Assembly: GCA_964453435.1 (NCBI GenBank)
Contig: CAYVQZ010000016.1
Coordinates: 1-64,000 of the forward strand
Direction: 5' to 3'
Origin: CAYVQZ01 sp964453435
GTDB lineage: Bacteria; Abyssobacteria; SURF-5
Length of the DNA: 64,000 nucleotides
The notes under the pieces were generated by a model, which saw nothing but the letters and a program-made list of their open reading frames with translations, searched no databases and had not been told where the DNA came from. A program made the position numbers and the translations under genes. This document shows positions 1-9,270 of this stretch, in pieces (within the stretch, counting starts at the first letter, position 1; each line of letters opens with the position of its first letter).

Positions 1-89
1 GCTACCGCTGCTTGGTTTCCCCCGAATGTCATCCATTTCTTTGCACTATTGCGCGGCATCGTCTTATCCCCTGTTTTGCGACGGTATTT

Positions 90-1500
90 ATGGTGAAATT
101 GCGACCTTGGCAAATACTGCTCATTGCGGCTCTTCTCATCGCGCTCTCAATAGTTATAGTTAAACAATCGACCTCTTCCAAGCCAAACGTACTGCTGATC
201 ACTCTCGACACAACGCGATGGGGATCACCTGTCATGTTACGGCTATCCTAAGGAGACCACACCTGCCATTGACGGACTCGCAAGGGAGTGAGTGAGATAC
301 GAATACGCACTTTCGCCCTCTCCCTGGACACTCCCTGCACATGCCTCAATCTTTACCGGGGTTTTGCCGACCCACCATGGCGCTCATTATGTTTCCGAGC
401 GCGGAGAAGTACAGCTTGGTTTAATGCAAATAAACAAGTTGGATAAAACATTGCCGACACTGGCCGAGGAACTCAAAAAGACAGGTTACCGTACCGGCGC
501 GATTGTGGGAGGCCCGCTCCTGCATTCGGTTTTCGGGATGGACCGCGGATTCGACGATTATTATGACGAGAACTTACATTCGTTCAAAGGATACGAGTTC
601 TATCGGCGAGCCGATGAAACCACACGAATGGCATTGCGCTGGTTAACGCATCATCTCAGCATTTCGGAAAACGCTCCGTTCTTTCTTTTTCTAAATTATT
701 ATGACCCCCACAATCCTTACCGCGCGCCGGAACCATGGGGGGATCCGGAGGTCCCACCGGAAGTATGTGATATCCACAGCGGCCGCTACGATGAGGTGCT
801 GAACGGAACCCGTGAGCTGACGGAACAGGAACGCGCCATTCTTACCGCTCAGTATGACAATGAGATCAAGTTTATGGATTTCCAGATAGGCCGGCTCCTC
901 TTTGAAATGAAACAGTTGGAGCTATATGATTCCACCCTGATTATAGTTACTTCGGACCATGGCGAGAGCTTTGGAGAACATCGACTGTTGGGACACGGGC
1001 GCGCCCTTTATGAAGAACTTGTGCGGGTTCCGCTGATTGTCAAATATCCCATGGGAGACCAAGAGCCGGGCGTTGTAAGCAAACGGGTATCGATTGCAAG
1101 CATTATGCCCACCATTTTGGAAAGAGTCGGCCAACGTGTACCCGCCAATTCAACTTACGGAACACTCGATCGCGGGAATCAGATGCTTGTGGCCGAATGT
1201 TATCGCGACAATTTCTGGATCGAAGCATATGGCGTTCGGTTCGACAGGGACCTGAAGGCGATGTACGAAACGGAGTATAAATGGATATGGAATTCGGACG
1301 GCGGGCATGAGCTTTACAATGTGTTGCACGACCCGGATGAAAACAAGAATCTCCGTGGTGAGCTGCCGCTCGTGGAGAATCGTTTGCAGTCCCGACTTGC
1401 TCCCCTGACCGGGAAGCCACAACGAAAGACCTCTTCTGACCCGCCCCTCCTGGATGAGAATCTCAAGCGCCGCCTCAAAGCTCTCGGCTACATGCAATAG
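90..1500 (+). pseudogene. Sulfatase/alkaline-phosphatase-superfamily protein, broken by a frameshift and a stop
   Basis: The ATG at 90 opens an N-terminal membrane anchor followed by the sulfatase opening motif KPNVLLITLDTTR. A run of four G at 220-223 then shifts the frame; with three G it would continue DHLSCYGYPKETTPAIDG, as expected for the family. A second lesion, TGA at 289-291 where GGA (Gly) fits, sits before the second reading segment (292-1500). That segment carries SPSPWTLPAH, the nucleophile region with Ser rather than Cys, and TSDHGESFGEH, the C-terminal metal-site motif. Family members hydrolyse sulfate or phosphate esters, or transfer phosphoethanolamine, at the cell surface. 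Two lesions within 75 bases suggest decay, although assembly error in the G run is possible. The downstream neighbour is a YfhO-type membrane protein in the same direction. Confidence 0.75.
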
Positions 1501-1796
1501 GAACAGTTGCTAACGCGTTTATTCCGGCCCGTATCGAGCGCGAACAGCCACTTCCTCTTCGCAAGGAGCCTCGCAGCACAGTAAATGGAGAAATCAGTCC
1601 TTTTCCGGATTTCGGCTCAGGCTCTCTCATGCAACGGATGCCAATCGTCTGGGCTTTTTCTTTTCAAAAGCATTCAAGTATAATAACGCTCATACCCATG
1701 ATGTGGTTAAGAATCCCCGAACAGGATGCGGGATGAGAGGCGCCAACCTGCAGTTCGGCAAAATTGATAACCCGGCTCCTCACGTAAGCACGGAAA
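1501..1796. other. Intergenic stretch, no gene seen
   Basis: The stretch between the broken sulfatase and the YfhO-like gene holds no convincing reading frame, RNA or promoter that I can support. Confidence 0.5.
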
Positions 1797-4100
1797 TTGT
1801 CACCATTGAGGCTATCTTCTAAAAGGGAAGATATCTTTTCCTTTCTCACCATTGTCGTTGCGACCACTGTCTTTTGCCATCGAATCCTGTTTATCTCACC
1901 CGACCAGGTTCTGGCAGGCTTCGACCTGGGCCACATGCAATACTTCTGGGCCTATTTCAAGAAGTATTGCTACATGAACGGGACGCTGCCTTTGTGGTGC
2001 CCGAATGTTTTTGCCGGACATCCTCACGCGGCTTTCCCTGTGACAGCGGTTTTCTATCTTCCGGATTTCTTATACTTGATACTCCCGTTGGGAGCGGCAA
2101 TTAATTGGAGTGCGGCTATCCACATAATGATGGCCGGAATCTTCACCTACCTGTTTTGTCGGGAGATCAAACTTGCACCCGCCGCATCGTTACTGGGAGC
2201 AATGACTTTTATGCTCAACGGGTTTTTCATGGCTCATCTCTCCCTGGGACACATTGGCATCGTCCGCACTTCATGTTATCTCCCTGCGGTCTTTTACTTT
2301 GTTGAGCGAGGACTGGCGCGGAGTGACTGGAGAAGTTACCTCGCTGCCGGTGTCGCGCTGGCCCTCCAGATACTGTGCGGACACACCCAGTTCTATTTTT
2401 ACACTATTCTCTTCTTGGGGGGATATGTCGCGCTTCGAGTGTTCCTTTTTGAAAACGCAAAAGACTGGGGGCGGAGGTTTTTCTTTGCCTTTCTTGCAAT
2501 GTTCTCCGTTGTCGGAATTGCCATCTGCCTAAGTTTATTTCAACTGCTCCTATCGTTTGAATTCACACAGCTAAGCGACCGGGCGGCGCCCACGGTCGAT
2601 TTGGCTGCTTTCGGGTCGTTTCATCCTTCGTCTCTGCTTCGACTGGTCTTTCCCACTCTCACGCTCCAAAGCCATTCCATGAACGTTGAAAGTTTTCTGT
2701 ATGGAGGAATATTGCCTCTCGGAACGGCGGCCTTCGCAGTTCTGGCCTGCGGCAAAAAAAACAAATACGTCCCCGTTTTCTGCATTCTTGCCGCGCTGGT
2801 CTTTGTATTGATGCTCGGGGAGCAAACCCCGGCCTTTTATCTTTATTACTACCTGATGCCGGGAATCAAATTCTTTCGCATCCATTCACGAAGTGTGTTA
2901 GTGTTTGTCTTCTGTCTTTCGGTCCTGTCCGCCATCGGCGCTCACGAATTGTTTTTCGGGAAAGCACGAAGAGAAGCCCCATGGTCTTTCCGCATAACGC
3001 TCGGGATTCTGGCGGCAGCAGCCCTGGCCCTGACCACGGTATTGGTCTTTGCTCCCGACTCAGTAACCAGGACCGTAAGCTTGAACTGGTATGCATTGCA
3101 AACCATTGAGAAGGCTGTCACCTGGAAGGATTCATCAGTCCTCCTGTCTTTTACCTGGCTCGTCATGGCCTTGACAATCTTGTATTGTCTTGGAAGGTTT
3201 GGCTCTTCCAGAAATGTTGGGTTTGTGGTTGTGGGTTTCGTGTGGCTTGACCTTTTTATAACTCTTCATGGCAACCTGAAAACTATGCCCATCGCTGAGT
3301 TCACAAAACCCAACCAGTTCGCTCGAGAAGCCATGGCCGCTGAGGGCCTCTTCAGGGTTTGGTTTCCGACTGAACTTTATCCTTCCAACAGGGCTATCGT
3401 GCATGCCTTGGACAACATGAACGGATATTCTCCACTGATTCTCAGGCGGTACGGCAATTACCTCTCAACCGCTACCGGAATCCGTCCTGCACGCACCATT
3501 ACCAATCACCTTGACATCAGAATGTTCGAGGACCTTCCCTCTGGAGTGGCTCGATTATATAATGTGCGTTTTGCGGTCCTGGTCAATCCCGAAGAGGGCA
3601 CGCACAGGTTTTCTGAAAAACTCCGCGTGACACCGCGCGCATATCTCGTCTCGAATTATCATCTCGCCGAGAGTGAAGCCATTGCGCTGTCCATCGTCTC
3701 GGACCGGAACTTCGACCCGCTTGACCGTGTCGTCCTGGAGAATCCTCCCGAAATAGAAATCGGAGACTCCGGGTTCGATTTCGATTCGCGGGTTCTCTCT
3801 ATTTACACATCGACAAACGAAATCGAAATATCCTATCAGGCAGCGTCTCCGAAACTTCTTGTGCTCAGCGAACACTACTATCCCGGCTGGAAGGCAACAC
3901 TCGATGGAAATCCTGTGAAGATATACAGGGCAAATTATCTCCTCAGAGCTATTGAGGCTCCGGCCGGCGCTCACACGGTGCGATTCTATTTCCAGCCCTC
4001 GGGCTTGCTCTTCGGGCTGCCCATTTCTTTTTTGACGCTCTCTGGCATAATAACAGCACTGACCGTGTCCCGGCGTTCAAAAGCTTGCCAGATGCGCTAA
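1797..4100 (+). CDS. YfhO-family multi-pass membrane protein
   Basis: This 767-residue protein has many hydrophobic segments over roughly residues 10-520, followed by a soluble C-terminal region and a last helix near 740-760. The C-terminal segment has the YfhO-family hallmark SEHYYPGWKATLDG, followed by KIYRANYLLRAIEAPAGAH. YfhO proteins are GT-C-like membrane proteins tied to glycosylation of lipoteichoic acid or other surface polymers in Firmicutes; in Gram-negative genomes the substrate is unknown. The start used is TTG at 1797; a nearby TTG at 1806 is also possible because no strong ribosome site separates them. It follows the decayed sulfatase in the same direction, so both may have belonged to a surface-glycan set. 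Family assignment is firm, function is inferred. Confidence 0.8.
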   Translation: MSPLRLSSKREDIFSFLTIVVATTVFCHRILFISPDQVLAGFDLGHMQYFWAYFKKYCYMNGTLPLWCPNVFAGHPHAAFPVTAVFYLPDFLYLILPLGAAINWSAAIHIMMAGIFTYLFCREIKLAPAASLLGAMTFMLNGFFMAHLSLGHIGIVRTSCYLPAVFYFVERGLARSDWRSYLAAGVALALQILCGHTQFYFYTILFLGGYVALRVFLFENAKDWGRRFFFAFLAMFSVVGIAICLSLFQLLLSFEFTQLSDRAAPTVDLAAFGSFHPSSLLRLVFPTLTLQSHSMNVESFLYGGILPLGTAAFAVLACGKKNKYVPVFCILAALVFVLMLGEQTPAFYLYYYLMPGIKFFRIHSRSVLVFVFCLSVLSAIGAHELFFGKARREAPWSFRITLGILAAAALALTTVLVFAPDSVTRTVSLNWYALQTIEKAVTWKDSSVLLSFTWLVMALTILYCLGRFGSSRNVGFVVVGFVWLDLFITLHGNLKTMPIAEFTKPNQFAREAMAAEGLFRVWFPTELYPSNRAIVHALDNMNGYSPLILRRYGNYLSTATGIRPARTITNHLDIRMFEDLPSGVARLYNVRFAVLVNPEEGTHRFSEKLRVTPRAYLVSNYHLAESEAIALSIVSDRNFDPLDRVVLENPPEIEIGDSGFDFDSRVLSIYTSTNEIEISYQAASPKLLVLSEHYYPGWKATLDGNPVKIYRANYLLRAIEAPAGAHTVRFYFQPSGLLFGLPISFLTLSGIITALTVSRRSKACQMR

Positions 4101-4477
4101 GGTTTTTTTCTCGCTGGTTTCGCCTGACATTCCACAAGAACGATGCAGCCTGATTCCCCCGACCTTACCTGCCACTTTCCGCTGATTCCACAATCTCCCA
4201 TGGCGTTGGCACGATGCTGCGCGCCTCTCCTCACCGCCACCGCCCTGAGCAGACCTTGCGGGTGTGCATGAAATGTCGCAGAGCGTCACCCTGCGATAAA
4301 AAACCGCCGCCCGGGCACGTTTTCTTCGACCTGCCAGTAATTGCAGAATATGTAAGAAATTTTTTCTCAAATGAGCAAATAATTTCCTTCCGACATGAGA
4401 ATTTCAAACCGGCGCCGCACACTTCAAATATGCGCAACAAACTATTTATAAAGGACTTACAAAGCGAATTCGAAAAC
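4101..4477. other. Intergenic leader region upstream of a sigma-54 promoter
   Basis: No protein-coding frame with family similarity is visible here. The stretch is AT-richer than its surroundings near 4340-4470, as expected for upstream promoter DNA, and runs into the -24/-12 element at 4478. Activator binding sites may lie here, but I cannot identify a repeat. Confidence 0.4.
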
Positions 4478-4492
4478 TGGCACGTGGATTGC
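4478..4492 (+). promoter_or_regulatory. Sigma-54 (-24/-12) promoter
   Basis: TGGCACGTGGATTGC matches the sigma-54 consensus TGGCACG-N4-TTGC exactly, with the -24 GG and -12 GC separated as required. Transcription would start near 4504, about 48 bases before the ATG at 4552, which rules out the upstream TTG at 4489 as the start of the kinase gene. Confidence 0.85.
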
Positions 4493-4551
4493 CTGTATGC
4501 CTCCGTGAAAAAGTTTCAGAAGAAAGATTTGCCTCGGAAGGGGTCGTTCCT

Positions 4552-5760
4552 ATGACACAGGGCAGACACGATTTTCAGGAAATTGTCACGGATTTTCTGC
4601 ACGCATGCCGCACTCGGCTGTCCGCAGAATCGGCGTCGATATTCTTTGTTAACGAGAAGCCTTCAAGTCTTGAATTGGTCGAAGCAGTGGGAAGCCGGAA
4701 AAACCTTCATTGCGGTGTCCATCGCGAAATCGGAAAAGGCGTTTCAGGGGTCGTCGCAGCGAAAAGAGAGCCTTTGCTGGCCGCGAATTTGGCCGAGCAT
4801 GACGGGTTTGTCGAGCGCCGGGAGAAGTATCCTGTCGACACGCTCATCTCGTATCCGGTGATAGAAGAATCGTCGGTGCTTGCGGTCCTTAATGTGGCGG
4901 GGCGGGAAGAGGGTTCTCCTTTTACATATGGAGACCTGCAGAAAATTCAAGATTTGTCGAGTGCTTATGCGAAGAAACTCGGCCAGAGAGTGCGGAGTTG
5001 GCGAATCTCGGACATCGAAGACAACGGCGCGGACAGATTGGCTCGGTCGTTTCATCGTCCCGATTTCGAAGTCTGGAAGCACGCCCTTATTCGAAGTCTC
5101 GCTTCGATGATAGCCCATGAAGTTTATAATCCGCTTCAAAAAGTCGGCGCCCTCTTGGAAACATCTCTGAGAAGGGCTGAGAGAAGAAACGGGCTGAGAG
5201 GATGCCTCATTCGGGCAAGGAATGAACTCCGGCGCCCGGTCGGGCTCGCGAGTTCGCTGCTCGCGTTTACGGGCAAAGACTTATCGCTCGACTCCGAATA
5301 TATGCCACTCAACACAATAATCGGGCATGCTGCGGCGCTCATACGGGAGACATACAGGGACAAAGACGTTTCCCTTCACCTGGACCTTGACCCCAACAGT
5401 CCCCTCGTCAGGACCAATACCATTTTTCAAGTTCTAATAAATATCTTATCGAATTCATACGAATCAATCGCGGGCGAATGCGGGAATATAAGCGTCCGCA
5501 CGGAGATTCGGGATGAAACGCTGGATTTGTTTGTAGAGGACGACGGGTGTGGAATTCCGGAGGAAATTCGACATCGAATCTTTCATCCCTTTTTTACCAC
5601 AAAGGGTGACACTCCCGACAAGTTCGGCCTTGGCCTGTCAATCGTGAAAGAACTAATTGACAGATGGGGCGCGGTGATTGACGTGAAGACCAAGAGAGGG
5701 AGCGGGACCACGGTTCTCTTGAGGTTCCCGCTCGCTCTTCTCGGACGGCCCCACGAATGA
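4552..5760 (+). CDS. GAF-domain sensor histidine kinase
   Basis: This 402-residue soluble protein begins with a GAF domain (about residues 10-148) and continues into a dimerisation/phosphoacceptor segment with SMIAHEVYNPLQKV, placing the predicted phosphohistidine at about His189. A HATPase domain follows: N box NILSNSYESI, G1 VEDDGCGIPEE, F box IFHPFFTTK, G2 FGLGLSIVKE. It autophosphorylates from ATP in response to a ligand or redox cue sensed by GAF; there is no membrane segment, so it acts in the cytoplasm. The ATG at 4552 is chosen because a sigma-54 promoter ends just upstream and AAGGGG precedes it at a suitable distance. No cognate receiver is adjacent; the partner may be elsewhere in the window (receivers near 14, 21, 34 and 42 kb) or outside it. 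Confidence 0.85.
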   Translation: MTQGRHDFQEIVTDFLHACRTRLSAESASIFFVNEKPSSLELVEAVGSRKNLHCGVHREIGKGVSGVVAAKREPLLAANLAEHDGFVERREKYPVDTLISYPVIEESSVLAVLNVAGREEGSPFTYGDLQKIQDLSSAYAKKLGQRVRSWRISDIEDNGADRLARSFHRPDFEVWKHALIRSLASMIAHEVYNPLQKVGALLETSLRRAERRNGLRGCLIRARNELRRPVGLASSLLAFTGKDLSLDSEYMPLNTIIGHAAALIRETYRDKDVSLHLDLDPNSPLVRTNTIFQVLINILSNSYESIAGECGNISVRTEIRDETLDLFVEDDGCGIPEEIRHRIFHPFFTTKGDTPDKFGLGLSIVKELIDRWGAVIDVKTKRGSGTTVLLRFPLALLGRPHE

Positions 5761-5875
5761 AGTGATGGTCAAAAACGAGGACTATCAAAATCGGACGGAC
5801 CCAACGATGGCGGTTCATGTTAAGAAGAATCACTGAATAGAAAACGACCTCCCGCCAGAAACAATTCCGGAATAC

Positions 5876-7732
5876 CTAAAGTTTTTCCGCGATGTCGGCG
5901 AGCCCGACGGCAACGAGGGTTTCCTTCTTCGGCACGCCCTTCATGTCGAGCCCGCGCATCTCGTAGTATTCCTTCATCATCATCTCTATGTCGGGAACCG
6001 AGCCCGCTGCTCCTCCTTCCTTCGTGGGTGTCAGAATTTTCTTCGGGAGTTTGTCGTCCTCGAAGGTGACACCCATCATGTTGCAGATTGAACGCTTGAG
6101 CAGCCAAAGTCGTTCGCCTATCGTGAGCAAATCCTTGACCGTGTAGCTGCGGCCGGTCGTAGCATTCAGCATATCGGCGAGGTCGGAAAACTCGAGCACC
6201 GTCATCCCGAAGTTGCAGATGCCGGTCGCCTGCAGCAGCGCGCCGAGGTTTTCCGTCGTCCATACGACCTTCGCTTTCCCGTCGCTCGATTGCGCCGGCA
6301 AAACCTCATTGAGACCAACCTCGGTCATGGGAGCGCGTCCCTGCTCCGCCGTGAGGTCGATGTGCGAGAGATGGCATGCTCCCCGAATGGACATCGCATA
6401 GGCAAGTCCCAACCCGTGATATGCGCGCGGGTCGTGCATCGGCGCCTCGAGACCCTTCACCTCGACGGTGAGTTCGGCAGCGCCTTTTCCAACCTTCCTG
6501 GCGGCGGCCCGGCTCCCCTCGGCAAGCATGTCGCCGATCCCCTCGCGAGCGGCTATTTTCTTCACCAGCTCGATGACGGCGTCGGCGTTGCCCCAGTTGA
6601 GTTTGAGGCCATCGGTCTCAGCATCGGTCAGGATTCCCGACTCGTAACACTCGATCGCGAACGCTGTCGTGCTGCCGGTGGAAATCGTGTCGATCCCGAA
6701 ACGATTGCACAGGTCGTTCAACTTGTTGACGGCCGCCTGGTCCGAGATCATGCACATCGTTCCAAACGATGCCATTGTCTCATACTCCGGCCCCGCGCCC
6801 TCCATCTGGTACGGGCCTTCTTCGACTTTTACGTTTCGCTTGCATCCGATCGGGCATCCATAGCATGCGGACCCCTTCGTCAGATATTTCTCATTCATCA
6901 CCATGGAGCTGAGGCTCTCCGCAAGCTCGCTTTCCTCGCCGAGCGTCCAGTTCTTCGTCGGCACATCGCCCATGTTCATGCCGATGACCATGCCCGCGTT
7001 TGTCCCCATCGCCTTTATCGCCATCGGGACCATTCCCTGGTCGATTTTTTCCATATAAGACTTTCGGACCTCCCCGAACGCGCCGGCATCGGCCGGCTGC
7101 AGCTTGCCGCTGCCTCGCACGGCGATAGCCTTCAGCTTTTTCGAACCCATGACCGCTCCGAGTCCCGTGCGGCCCGCGTAGTCGTGCTTGCCGTCGCAAA
7201 CGGCGGCGTATTTCACCAGGTTCTCGCCGGCGGGCCCTATGCAGATATTCCTTATTTGTGGCTTGCCTTCGAATTTTCCGACTATCGCGTCAGCGGTCTC
7301 ATACGTATCCTTTCCCCACAGGTCTGCGGCATCCTGAATCTCAACTTTGTCGTCCTCGATGACCAGCATCACCGGTTTGTCCGACTGGCCGCGAACAACG
7401 ATGCCGTCCCAGCCGGCGAATTTGAGGGCCGGCCCGAAGTAGCCGCCGCTGTTGGCCTCGCCCCAGATTCCGGTCAGGGGCGACCTGGCGGCGACGCTGA
7501 AGCGCGGTGTCGCGGGCAAACCGCTGCCGCAGAGGGGACCGGTTACGATGTAGAGGTTGTTGTCGGGACCGAGCGCGTCGCAGTCGGCGGGCACGCCGTC
7601 GTCAATGAACAATCGCGCCGCGAGTCCGCTGCCGCCGAGGTAGTCGTGAAGGAGCTTCTCATCGAGCGTGCGCGTGGAAATTTTTCCGGAGGAAAGATCG
7701 ACCTCCAATAGTTTTCCGCTGTACGTGGCCAT
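5876..7732 (-). CDS. Aldehyde:ferredoxin oxidoreductase (tungsten type)
   Basis: The protein has 618 residues, normal for the AOR family, which oxidises aldehydes to carboxylates with ferredoxin using a tungsten or molybdenum bis-pterin cofactor and one 4Fe-4S cluster. The N-terminal domain starts YSGKLLEVDLSSGKIS, a family signature. Cluster ligands are visible as Cys290, Cys293 and Cys297 in ACYGCPIGCKR, with the distant fourth Cys in TGICNFG. The ATG at 7732 is preceded by GGAGAAAGAGATT; an in-frame longer start exists but lacks a better site. It is transcribed divergently from an amidotransferase/alcohol dehydrogenase/glutamine-synthetase-like operon, so it may take aldehydes from that pathway (inference). 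The exact subfamily (AOR, FOR, GOR, benzoyl-type) cannot be told from sequence alone. Confidence 0.92.
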   Translation of the reverse strand: MATYSGKLLEVDLSSGKISTRTLDEKLLHDYLGGSGLAARLFIDDGVPADCDALGPDNNLYIVTGPLCGSGLPATPRFSVAARSPLTGIWGEANSGGYFGPALKFAGWDGIVVRGQSDKPVMLVIEDDKVEIQDAADLWGKDTYETADAIVGKFEGKPQIRNICIGPAGENLVKYAAVCDGKHDYAGRTGLGAVMGSKKLKAIAVRGSGKLQPADAGAFGEVRKSYMEKIDQGMVPMAIKAMGTNAGMVIGMNMGDVPTKNWTLGEESELAESLSSMVMNEKYLTKGSACYGCPIGCKRNVKVEEGPYQMEGAGPEYETMASFGTMCMISDQAAVNKLNDLCNRFGIDTISTGSTTAFAIECYESGILTDAETDGLKLNWGNADAVIELVKKIAAREGIGDMLAEGSRAAARKVGKGAAELTVEVKGLEAPMHDPRAYHGLGLAYAMSIRGACHLSHIDLTAEQGRAPMTEVGLNEVLPAQSSDGKAKVVWTTENLGALLQATGICNFGMTVLEFSDLADMLNATTGRSYTVKDLLTIGERLWLLKRSICNMMGVTFEDDKLPKKILTPTKEGGAAGSVPDIEMMMKEYYEMRGLDMKGVPKKETLVAVGLADIAEKL

Positions 7733-8131
7733 AATCTCTTTCTCCTTTTTCGTCGTATTTGCAACTAAGTATTGAGGATTCTTCGGATTGAATGCCCGTC
7801 TTTTATCAGTGTAGCTCATTCATTTTGATTAAGGTATCGCATTGTTTTGAGGGGGGTGACGCCCGGATTCCCCCTATACGCAATAATCCCGGCCTAAAGA
7901 TTCAGCTCCGGCTCCCTTTTAGCAACCGCTTATGCATCTCCGCCACGTCTCAGCCATCGTACACCTTGACTCGCGCATAGTCAATCGTCTGGCGAAACAT
8001 CTTTGTTGCAGAAACCAAGACAGTCCTGATTGACAGAACCGTGAGAAATTCTTTAGAGTTTTGGGCATGATTTCCGGAGCAACCCGGAAAAACAAGGGCG
8101 TATTCGCCGGTATCGACGAAGGAGAGATTTT
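7733..8131. promoter_or_regulatory. Divergent intergenic region between the oxidoreductase and amidotransferase genes
   Basis: About 400 bases separate the two outward-facing genes and must hold promoters for both. I do not see a confident -35/-10 or -24/-12 pair. Ribosome sites are clear: GGAG upstream of 7732 on the minus strand and GAAGGAG before the TTG at 8132. Confidence 0.4.
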
Positions 8132-8974
8132 TTGAGATTTCTCATAATAGACGGTTATGCCAGGGAGAACCGCGAGCAGTTGCGCGCCGCGGGTATGAGA
8201 CTCGCCTCGGAGCTTCATGTTCGAATGTTGCAGCACGCCGAACCAAGCGCCGATTATAATATTATCTATCCCTCCGATGTCGGTGTGGTCGCACCATCGA
8301 CGGATGAGCTGCGAGCGTATTCCGGAATCATTTGGACAGGATGCGATAAATCGCTCGCGGATGCGGATAACCCGGACGTTGAGACACAGCTTGACCTTGC
8401 CCGAAGGATACTCGAGGCGGAGCGAGCGTGCTGGGGAACCTGCTGGGGAATACAGATCATGGCCGCGGCGGCGGGCGGAGAGGTTCAACGCAACCCGAAA
8501 GGAAGGGAAATGGGTTTCGCGCGAAAGATCGTTCTTACTCCCGAGGGAAAAACCCATCCGATGTATGCGGGCAAGAAAGAGGTCTTTGACGCGCTGGCCA
8601 GCCACTGCGATATCGTGACGAAGGTCCCGTCCGGCGCCGTAATCCTGGCGGCGAACGATTACAGCCCGGTCCAGGCCATGGCGTTTTCCTATGGAAAGGG
8701 CACGTTCTGGGGCGTGCAGTATCATCCCGATTACGACACGCACGAACTGGCGCGATTGATGGCCATCAGAAAAAACGTTCTCATATCGGAAGGTTTCTTC
8801 AACGACAGCAGGGATTTCGATACGTATATCGCTGGCATGGAGGCTCTTGCCGAAAATCCCGGTGACAGTCGCCTGCGCCGGCAAATGGGAGCGGATGAGG
8901 ATGTGCTTTCTCCGGATATGCGGCAACTCGAATTTGCAAACTGGATAAAAGGTGTTCGGGCCGGGAGCCTGTGA
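8132..8974 (+). CDS. Class I glutamine amidotransferase (GMP-synthase-like fold)
   Basis: The 280-residue protein has a class I amidotransferase core. The nucleophile elbow is CWGTCWGIQIM (Cys104) and the catalytic His lies in WGVQYHPDYD (His198). The usual HPE acid is Asp here (HPD), an unusual substitution for a Cys-His-Glu triad. Stand-alone members hydrolyse gamma-glutamyl amides or serve as the ammonia-releasing half of another enzyme. The TTG at 8132 is used because GAAGGAG lies about 9 bases upstream. It leads an operon-like run with an iron alcohol dehydrogenase and a glutamine-synthetase-like enzyme, which suggests removal of gamma-glutamyl groups from an amine degradation intermediate rather than nucleotide synthesis (inference). 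Confidence 0.75.
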   Translation: MRFLIIDGYARENREQLRAAGMRLASELHVRMLQHAEPSADYNIIYPSDVGVVAPSTDELRAYSGIIWTGCDKSLADADNPDVETQLDLARRILEAERACWGTCWGIQIMAAAAGGEVQRNPKGREMGFARKIVLTPEGKTHPMYAGKKEVFDALASHCDIVTKVPSGAVILAANDYSPVQAMAFSYGKGTFWGVQYHPDYDTHELARLMAIRKNVLISEGFFNDSRDFDTYIAGMEALAENPGDSRLRRQMGADEDVLSPDMRQLEFANWIKGVRAGSL

Positions 8975-9008
8975 GAGTGTGCCGATAATCCGACTGGCGG
9001 TTCACTGC

Positions 9009-9205
9009 TCAGGGGACAGTGAATCTGTCCCATGGTTGCACATTTTCCCGAATAGCATGCTTTGGGGGCTGTACCCAATTACGGAATCGCCCGCCTTTTG
9101 GCGATTCGTAGATTGGCGGACTGCCCCCCGAAGCGCAGGACACCGAATTATCGGACACACTCACAGCCCCTTCACTCATCGCGTCGGACAGATTCACAGT
9201 CCCCT
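9009..9205. repeat. Dispersed palindromic repeat, copy A
   Basis: The copy contains a hairpin with arms GGGACAG (9013-9019) and CTGTCCC (9025-9031), then GATTGGCGGACTGCCCCC, then further GGACA/TGTCC-type words and an ACAGTCCCCTGCGC block. The same word set occurs near 12.6, 19.1, 22.3, 51.1 and 61.8 kb. It lies between the amidotransferase and alcohol dehydrogenase genes. Confidence 0.7.
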
Positions 9206-9270
9206 GCGCCAGGGAAACGTGTGAGAGAACTCTCTGAATCTGAAGCTTGGACAAGAAGGAGATTATATTT

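Noticed and set aside
289..291. TGA in the sulfatase as a second selenocysteine codon
   Set aside because: The position fits Gly (LAREGVRY) rather than Cys, a frameshift lies just upstream, and no hairpin follows.
4214..4555. Plus-strand open frame upstream of the GAF kinase
   Set aside because: No similarity or ribosome site, and the sigma-54 promoter lies inside it.
6290..7711. Long plus-strand open frame (473 codons) opposite the aldehyde oxidoreductase
   Set aside because: Composition is typical of an antisense shadow, with no family motif and no ribosome site; the opposite strand carries a complete, motif-rich enzyme.
7919..8926. Minus-strand open frame (335 codons) opposite the amidotransferase
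   Set aside because: No recognisable domain; the plus strand has the amidotransferase active-site motifs.
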